Below are positions 59,012 to 64,000 of a stretch of 64,000 bases of DNA, piece after piece; position 1 is the stretch's first letter, and the number at the start of each line of letters is the position of its first letter. Under the pieces are notes generated by a model. The model did no database searches. It was not told the DNA's origin and saw only the letters and a list, made by a program, of their open reading frames with translations. Made by a program: the position numbers and the translations under genes. The DNA comes from Phycisphaerae bacterium (GTDB lineage: Bacteria; Planctomycetota; Phycisphaerae; Sedimentisphaerales; Anaerobacaceae), in assembly GCA_017993835.1 (NCBI GenBank), contig JAGOLX010000005.1, positions 132,019-196,018 of the forward strand, written 5' to 3'.

Positions 59012-59854
59012 ATGAAACGACGCCTTCTCGCTGTGGTTGCCTGTCTTACGCTCACAGTCTTGGCCTGTTCCTGCACTCCTGCGGCCAGGCGAGACGGTGC
59101 TCCCATCCGACTGGCGGTCCTGGGGGCGTTCGACCGCGAGGTGTCGTTGCTGGGCGAGATGCTGACCGATGCCCAGTCGCAGCGGATCGAAGGGATCGAG
59201 TTCCTTTCCGGCCGGGCGGGGGGGCAGCGAGTCGTGATCGCCTGGACCGGTGTCGGCAAGGTCAACGCCGCCATGGTCACGACCCTCCTGATCGAGCATT
59301 TCAAGCCGACGCAGGTTGTCTTTACCGGGATTGCCGGCGCGGTCGATCCGAACCTGGAGCCGGGCGACATCGTGATCGCACGGCAGACCGCCTACCATGA
59401 CATGGGCTCCTACTGGTCTGAAGGCATCGAGCCCGGCGGCGTGAAGAACCGCCTGACAGGGGACACGAACCCGGTCTTCTTCCCGGCCGACCCGAATCTG
59501 TTGGCCGCTGCCCGGCAGGCGGCCCCCAAGACGGCTTTCGACCTCATTGCCCACCGCAATGGCCAGCGAACGCCGCGGGTCGTCGTCGGGACCATCGTGA
59601 CGGGCGACACGTTCGTGTCCTCCAAGGAGAAATGTGCCGAGTTGGCTGAGAAGCTCGACGCCGACGCGGTCGAGATGGAGGGGGCTGCGGTGGCCCAGAT
59701 CTGCTACCAGCGGGGGATCGGATGCCTGGTCATTCGCAGCATCGCCGACAAGGCCGACGAGAGCGCGGTCGTGGATAAGCAGAAGTTCTATGCCTTGGCC
59801 GCGAGGAACTCGGCCACGCTCGTCGCGGTGATCCTGGAGGGCCTCAGACCATAG
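59012..59854 (+). CDS. Lipoprotein MTA/SAH nucleosidase (Pfs/MtnN-like)
   Basis: 280-residue nucleosidase with a lipoprotein signal (MKRRLLAVVACLTLTVLAC). The family hydrolyses methylthioadenosine and S-adenosylhomocysteine to adenine plus a thioribose. Alignment to E. coli MtnN by eye retains all catalytic residues: E43 (GAFDREV, E12 there), E223 (MEGAAVAQ, E174) and D246 (SIADKAD, D197), with the same 23-residue spacing. Other motifs are GVGKVNAAMVTTLLIEHF and FTGIAGAVDPNLEPGDIV. The usual enzyme is cytosolic, so export is the odd feature. A purine permease gene follows 13 bp later, suggesting that released adenine is taken up. ATG 59012 is preferred because the upstream frame lies in the tRNA gene. 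Confidence 0.85.
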   Translation: MKRRLLAVVACLTLTVLACSCTPAARRDGAPIRLAVLGAFDREVSLLGEMLTDAQSQRIEGIEFLSGRAGGQRVVIAWTGVGKVNAAMVTTLLIEHFKPTQVVFTGIAGAVDPNLEPGDIVIARQTAYHDMGSYWSEGIEPGGVKNRLTGDTNPVFFPADPNLLAAARQAAPKTAFDLIAHRNGQRTPRVVVGTIVTGDTFVSSKEKCAELAEKLDADAVEMEGAAVAQICYQRGIGCLVIRSIADKADESAVVDKQKFYALAARNSATLVAVILEGLRP

Positions 59855-59867
59855 GTGAGGGGACGGA

Positions 59868-61166
59868 ATGTTGAGGAAGTACTTCGAGCTTGAGAAGCAC
59901 CAAACGAGTCTGCGGGTCGAGGTGGTGGCCGGCGCCACGACCTTTCTGACCATGGCCTACATCATCTTCGTGAACCCGAACGTCCTGAGCGACGCAGGGA
60001 TGGACAAGAACGCCCTGATTGCGGTGACGTGCATCGTCAGCGCGATCTCGACGATTGCGGCGGGTGTCTTTGCCAACGCGCCCATCGCCATGGCGCCGGG
60101 CATGGGGCTCAACAGCTTCTTCGCCTACAGCCTCGTCGCCAAAGAGCAGGTCACCTGGCAGACGGCGCTGGGAGCGGTGTTCATCTCTGGCCTGTTCTTC
60201 CTGGTTCTCACGATGATCGGCCTGCGGAAGAAGCTCGTCGAAGCGATCCCGACGGGTCTGGTCTCGGCCATTGCGGTGGGCATTGGCCTGTTCATCGCGT
60301 TCATCGGGCTGGGCAACCTCGGGTTGGTCGTGCGGGACGAAAGGACGCTCTTCGCACTGGGCGACCTCACGAAGGCGACCGTCTGGATCGGCCTGCTGGG
60401 ACTCGTCGTGATGATCGTGCTGGGGGCCCTGCGGGTTACGGGTTCTCTGCTGATCGGGATCTTCTTCGCGACGATGGTGAGCGCCGTGTTCGGCTACGTG
60501 AGCAAGCCCACCGGCTGGGTTTCGGTGGATTGGCCTGTGGGTGAGCTGGCCATGAATCTGGACATCGTCGGCGCGCTGAAGATCAGCCTCTGGGGCAGCA
60601 TCTTCACGCTCATGTTCATTGATCTGTTCGACAGCATCGGCACGCTCGTCGCGTGTTGCGAAAAGGCGGGCATGCGGGATGAACGCGGCCAGATTCGGGC
60701 CCTTGACCGCCTGCTCGGGATCGATGCGGCGGCGACGATGGTCGGCGCCCTATTCGGGACCTCGACCACAACGTCGTATGTGGAGTCCGCCGCCGGGATC
60801 GAGCAGGGGGGACGGACGGGTCTGACTTCCGTAGTCACCGGGGTCCTGTTCTTCCTGGCGATGCTCTTCATGCCTGTGATTGCCGTCGTGCCAGGCTACG
60901 CAACGGCGCCGGCGCTGATTGTCGTCGGCTATTTTATGATGAAAGAAGCCCGCAAGATCAACTACCGCAGAGTCGATGAACTGATTCCCTCGCTCGTTAT
61001 CGTGGTCATGATCGCGGTGAGTTACCAGATCAGCATGGGCCTTGCGCTCGGGTTCGTTTCGTTCGTCGTTTTGAAAGCTGTGGTGGGTCGGCACAAGGAG
61101 ATTCACGGAGCGATGTGGATCATCGCCGGTTTGTCGGTCGTGTTTCTGACCATCCGAGTATTCTGA
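59868..61166 (+). CDS. NCS2-family purine permease (AzgA-like)
   Basis: 432-residue inner-membrane transporter with about 12 membrane segments. It belongs to the AzgA-like adenine/guanine/hypoxanthine branch of NCS2: FELEKHQTSLRVEVVAGATTF at the start, APGMGLNSFFAYSLV, FIDLFDSIGTLVACCEKAGM and FGTSTTTSYVESAAGI are branch signatures. Proton-coupled uptake of purine bases is expected. Starting 13 bp after the exported nucleosidase, it forms a plausible salvage pair for extracellular adenine. The isomerase-like gene begins 12 bp after its stop. Confidence 0.92.
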   Translation: MLRKYFELEKHQTSLRVEVVAGATTFLTMAYIIFVNPNVLSDAGMDKNALIAVTCIVSAISTIAAGVFANAPIAMAPGMGLNSFFAYSLVAKEQVTWQTALGAVFISGLFFLVLTMIGLRKKLVEAIPTGLVSAIAVGIGLFIAFIGLGNLGLVVRDERTLFALGDLTKATVWIGLLGLVVMIVLGALRVTGSLLIGIFFATMVSAVFGYVSKPTGWVSVDWPVGELAMNLDIVGALKISLWGSIFTLMFIDLFDSIGTLVACCEKAGMRDERGQIRALDRLLGIDAAATMVGALFGTSTTTSYVESAAGIEQGGRTGLTSVVTGVLFFLAMLFMPVIAVVPGYATAPALIVVGYFMMKEARKINYRRVDELIPSLVIVVMIAVSYQISMGLALGFVSFVVLKAVVGRHKEIHGAMWIIAGLSVVFLTIRVF

Positions 61167-61178
61167 AGGAGTAACGCA

Positions 61179-62003
61179 ATGGGCAAGATCGGGATTGGCG
61201 TGAATATGGAGTACGTGCGGCATGCGGACAAGAGCTTCGAGTGGGGCGTCGAGAAGGCCGCGGAACTGGGGTATGAGTTCATCGAGCCCTGGGTCCATCT
61301 GGGCCGGGAACTGATGAGCGAGGCCGGCTACTACATGACGATTTCCATGTACGAGGACCCGTGCCGCATCCGGAAGATCTGCGAGAAGGCAGGCGTGAAG
61401 CTCTCGGGCCTGTCGTCGCACACGGCGCTGTGCCGGCCGGATGTGAGCGGCAACTACCTCAAGCAGGCGATTCGTTTCGCCGCCGAGTGCGGCGCGCCGG
61501 TGGTCAATACGGACGAGGGCCCCAAACCCCGCTGGACCACGCGACAGGAGGATCATGTCCTGATGAAGTACACACTGACGGAAGCGGCCGCGTTTGCGGA
61601 GAACCGCGGCATTCTGATCGGGATCGAGCCCCATCAGCAGTACAGCAAGACGCCAGCCGGCCTGGACCGGATTGCCAGTCTCGTGGATTCGCCAGCCATT
61701 GGCATCAATTTCGACACGGGCAACTCGTACCTGAGCGGCCACGATCCGATCGAGTGGCTCGAACACGTGAGAAGCAGACTGGTCCACTTGCATGCCAAGG
61801 ACATCTCCATCCAACACTCCAAGGCCGAGCGTGGCAAGGTCACCGGCACGCCCTCCGGCTGTGCCTGCGGCGACGGCGTGATCGACTGGAAGAAGGTGAT
61901 CGCGGTCTGCCGGAAGGCCCCGCGTGACATCGTCCTGAGCGTCGAGTGCGGCACGATCGAGCAGGCCGAGCGGAGCATCAAGCATCTCAGACAGTTCGTC
62001 TGA
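61179..62003 (+). CDS. Sugar-phosphate isomerase/epimerase TIM barrel
   Basis: 274-residue xylose-isomerase-like TIM barrel without a signal peptide, so cytosolic. Metal-site strands are visible: EFIEPWVHLG, GLSSHTALCRPD, PVVNTDEGP, ILIGIEPHQQY, INFDTGNSYLSG, HLHAKDIS and LSVECGT. Members include hydroxypyruvate isomerases, tagatose epimerases and inosose dehydratases; the specific reaction cannot be told from sequence. AAGGAG precedes the ATG by about 8 nt. It may start a second functional group (TIM barrel, DUF6807, Gfo/Idh) that often co-occurs for processing oxidised sugars. Confidence 0.87.
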   Translation: MGKIGIGVNMEYVRHADKSFEWGVEKAAELGYEFIEPWVHLGRELMSEAGYYMTISMYEDPCRIRKICEKAGVKLSGLSSHTALCRPDVSGNYLKQAIRFAAECGAPVVNTDEGPKPRWTTRQEDHVLMKYTLTEAAAFAENRGILIGIEPHQQYSKTPAGLDRIASLVDSPAIGINFDTGNSYLSGHDPIEWLEHVRSRLVHLHAKDISIQHSKAERGKVTGTPSGCACGDGVIDWKKVIAVCRKAPRDIVLSVECGTIEQAERSIKHLRQFV

Positions 62004-62007
62004 CAGG

Positions 62008-62030
62008 AGCACGGGCATCCTGCCCATGCT
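62008..62030. repeat. Short GGGCA-TGCCC palindrome
   Basis: AGCACGGGCA (62008-62017) and TGCCCATGCT (62021-62030) form a 10-bp hairpin with one mismatch and a 3-nt loop, followed by ACGAAAG. The TGCCC/GGGCA core and the CTACGA tail recall the double-hairpin repeat at 6651-6727, so it may be a solo arm of that family. Confidence 0.45.
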
Positions 62031-62050
62031 ACGAAAGTGAAGGGAAACCT

Positions 62051-63016
62051 ATGAGCAGAATGAGTGTGCTACTCGTCGTAGCGGTGATCGTGTTCGTCTG
62101 CCTCCAGCCAGTCCAGGCACAGCAGCCGCTGCAATTGACGCTGGATGCCAATAGTGTCTGGATACGAGCCGGGCAATCGCCCATTCTCCAGTATCGCTAC
62201 GGCGATGTCCCGTTCAAGCCGTACGTCAAGGAACTCTACACTCCCGGCGGACTGAACGTCCTGCTCGACGCCCCCTCCGATCATCTGCACCACCACGCGT
62301 TGATGTTCGCAGTGGCTGTGGACGGTGTGAATTTCTGGGAGGAGACGCCGGCGGCCGGGCGACAGTCGCAGCAGGGGGATTCCACGAGCGTGGTGATAGC
62401 CGAGCATGGGGGTGGACCTAGCGCCGGTTTCCGCGTGACGCCGGCCTGGATAGACGCCGCCGGCCGCCGAGGCGAGTTGAGTGAGATACGCACGATCGAG
62501 GTCTGCCGGATCAACAAGCTGGCGGCTACCGTCGTGACCTGGCGCAGTGATCTGGCTGTTCCGAAGAACAAGCAGACGGTTACTCTGTCCGGGTCCCACT
62601 ACTTCGGGTTGGGCATGCGATTCGTTCGAGCCATGGACGCAGGCGACTTCTTCAACGCCGACGGCAACGAAGGAACGGTCTTTCGTGGCGAAGAGAAGCT
62701 GGTGCAGTCGGACTGGTGCGCGTACCGCGCGGCAATCGACGGCAAGCCGGTGACAGTCGCCATGCTGGGACACCCGGCCAATCCCCGCCATCCAACGACG
62801 TGGTTCACGATGGCCAGGCCTTTCGGGTACCTATCGGCGACGCTGAATCTCCATGAGAAGCCGCTGACCATGTCCTCGGGAGAGCAACTGGTCTTGCGGT
62901 ACGCGGTTGTGGCCTGGGACGGCAGCGTGGGAAAGGATCATATCGACGAGGCATATCGGTGGTTTGTGGGTGATTATGCACAGGCAGCAGAAGGAGTGAA
63001 ACAGAATGGCAAATAA
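62051..63016 (+). CDS. Exported DUF6807 (PmoA-like) protein
   Basis: 321-residue exported beta-sandwich protein. Signal peptide MSRMSVLLVVAVIVFVCLQP ends near VQA-Q. Family landmarks are YVKELYTPGGLNVLLDAPSDH, HLHHHALMFAVAVDGVNFWE, GLGMRFVRAMDAGDFFNADG, NPRHPTTWFTMARPFGYLSAT and YAVVAWDG. DUF6807 proteins accompany Gfo/Idh oxidoreductases and glycan-degradation genes in planctomycetes and Bacteroidetes; their activity is not established as far as I know. AAGGGA lies 5 nt upstream of the ATG. Its last 11 nt overlap the next gene. Confidence 0.8.
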   Translation: MSRMSVLLVVAVIVFVCLQPVQAQQPLQLTLDANSVWIRAGQSPILQYRYGDVPFKPYVKELYTPGGLNVLLDAPSDHLHHHALMFAVAVDGVNFWEETPAAGRQSQQGDSTSVVIAEHGGGPSAGFRVTPAWIDAAGRRGELSEIRTIEVCRINKLAATVVTWRSDLAVPKNKQTVTLSGSHYFGLGMRFVRAMDAGDFFNADGNEGTVFRGEEKLVQSDWCAYRAAIDGKPVTVAMLGHPANPRHPTTWFTMARPFGYLSATLNLHEKPLTMSSGEQLVLRYAVVAWDGSVGKDHIDEAYRWFVGDYAQAAEGVKQNGK

Positions 63017-64000
63017 GGGGAAGTCTGCAAGCAGGAATCAATTGAACCGTCGGCGGTTTCTGCGGGGAGCAGGCGGCGTCGCAGCGGCAGGGATGGTCCT
63101 TGCCTCATCGAGTCCATCGACGGTGAAGGGCGCCAACGACCGCCTGGGTATCGGCTTCATCGGCTGCGGCGGGCGGAGCGGGGCGCATTTCCAGGCTCTG
63201 CACTGGCTCATGACGCAGGCGAAGGAGCCCATTGAGATCGTCGCGGCCTGCGACGTGTATCGACCCCGGCTCAAACAGCGGGTCGACGGCTACGGCGGCA
63301 AGGCCTACATGGACCACCGTGAGCTACTGGCCGACCCCAACGTGGACGTGGTCTGCATCTCCACGCCGGACCACCTGCACGGCTATCAGGCTATCGACGC
63401 CCTCAAAGCGGGCAAGCACGTCTATTGCGAGAAGCCTGTCACCCACTGGCGGCAGTTCGAGCTGACCAAGGAACTGGCCCGCGTCGCCCGCGAGTCGAAG
63501 GGCGTCATGCAGGTCGGCACGCAGGGCATGGCGGACACCGCCTGGCGCCAGATCCGCAAGCTCATCGAAGACGGCCTGATCGGCAAGCCCATCCACGCGG
63601 AGTGTGGCTATTTCCGCGTCGGCGACTGGGGCGAGCGGGGCATGCCCGTCGACGACCCCAACGCCAAACCCGGTCCCGACCTGAACTGGGAAGCGTTCCT
63701 GGGCGATTCACCGAAGAGACCGTTTGACGTGAGCCGGTTCTTTCGCTGGCGGATGTATGAGGACTACGCGGGCGGGCCCTCGACGGACCTGTTCCCGCAC
63801 GGCCTGACGCCGATGCTGTATATGCTGGGCGTCAACATGCCCAGCACGGTCGTCGCCACCGGAGGCAAGTTCCGCTACTCGGAGCGTGAGATCCCCGACA
63901 CCTTCAACACGCTGATCGACTATCCCGAAGGGATCACCGTCGCGGTCCTCGGCACCCAGGGCAACGATTACCCCGGCACCGGCTTCCGTGGCGCCCCCGG
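63006..64000 (+). CDS. Tat-exported Gfo/Idh/MocA oxidoreductase (3' end outside window)
   Basis: At least 331 residues, cut by the window end. The N-terminus has a twin-arginine signal (NRRRFLRGAGGVAAAGM). The Rossmann domain begins GIGFIGCGGRSGAHFQAL and continues EIVAACDVYRPRL and VDVVCISTPDHLHGYQAIDAL. The catalytic family motif is AGKHVYCEKPVTHW. Members use tightly bound NAD(P) for sugar oxidoreduction or, in some cases, glycosidase-like chemistry. Its ATG lies within the last codons of the DUF6807 gene (11-nt overlap), indicating translational coupling and joint function. Confidence 0.9.
   Translation, partial: MANKGKSASRNQLNRRRFLRGAGGVAAAGMVLASSSPSTVKGANDRLGIGFIGCGGRSGAHFQALHWLMTQAKEPIEIVAACDVYRPRLKQRVDGYGGKAYMDHRELLADPNVDVVCISTPDHLHGYQAIDALKAGKHVYCEKPVTHWRQFELTKELARVARESKGVMQVGTQGMADTAWRQIRKLIEDGLIGKPIHAECGYFRVGDWGERGMPVDDPNAKPGPDLNWEAFLGDSPKRPFDVSRFFRWRMYEDYAGGPSTDLFPHGLTPMLYMLGVNMPSTVVATGGKFRYSEREIPDTFNTLIDYPEGITVAVLGTQGNDYPGTGFRGAP

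Overview
The window is GC-rich, densely coding DNA that looks chromosomal and most likely comes from a planctomycete of the Phycisphaerae/Sedimentisphaerales type. This placement is inferred from protein families that co-occur there: CotH plus lamin-tail-domain (LTD) secreted proteins, a dockerin-like repeat, H-X9-DG pseudopilins, DUF5107/DUF6057/DUF6807/DUF4056 proteins, Tat-exported Gfo/Idh oxidoreductases, sugar-phosphate-isomerase TIM barrels, and several heparinase- and sialidase-type enzymes. No phage, plasmid, IS transposase or CRISPR array was seen. One RNA gene is present, tRNA-Leu(UAG).

Layout: 57-2633 holds an exported M23-like protein and a convergent bifunctional DAHP synthase/chorismate mutase. 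3305-10318 is a three-gene operon (DUF5107-TPR, DUF6057 membrane protein, exported PD40 protein with a CxxCH haem motif). 10617-14618 is a BlaI/M56 regulatory pair with its own palindromic promoter; its M56 receptor carries five tandem pseudopilin-head-like modules instead of a penicillin-binding sensor. 14650-17201 holds a PQQ-propeller protein and an esterase. 17211-25008 is a minus-strand operon of CotH-LTD, LTD-dockerin and tandem metallo-beta-lactamase proteins. 25247-27410 holds truD and an mtfA-like peptidase, diverging from an AT-rich inverted repeat. 27608-32295 holds a pseudopilin, a truncated VCBS gene and a PEP-synthase-like secreted protein with an LTD inserted in its ATP-grasp domain. 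32736-39603 looks like a polysaccharide-degradation run (glycosidase, heparinase-type lyase, anaerobic sulfatase maturase, TIM-barrel isomerase, double thioredoxin). 40076-46227 encodes a giant soluble PAS/GAF histidine kinase, its FixJ-type regulator and a receiver lacking the phospho-acceptor. 46302-55148 has small hypothetical genes, a DUF4056 lipoprotein and two large secreted carbohydrate-active proteins, one a lyase-sialidase fusion. 55351-58794 has a DHFR-like reductase, rsmH and xseAB. 58886-64000 has tRNA-Leu, a lipoprotein MTA/SAH nucleosidase with a purine permease, and a TIM barrel/DUF6807/oxidoreductase run cut by the window end.

Most proteins are exported and point to a life of degrading complex, probably sulfated or uronic-acid-containing, polysaccharides under low oxygen. 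The sulfatase maturase, the haem-motif protein and the redox-type PAS sensor fit this, but no sulfatase lies in the window.

Two regulatory patterns recur. Promoters of the form TTGNCN-17-TANNNT can be seen before many transcription units, and in several housekeeping genes the -10 box lies only 5-9 nt before the ATG with no Shine-Dalgarno, which suggests leaderless mRNAs. Intergenic gaps are also rich in palindromic dispersed repeats of at least six kinds. Starts were chosen by Shine-Dalgarno spacing and signal-peptide fit and so often differ from the longest ORF.
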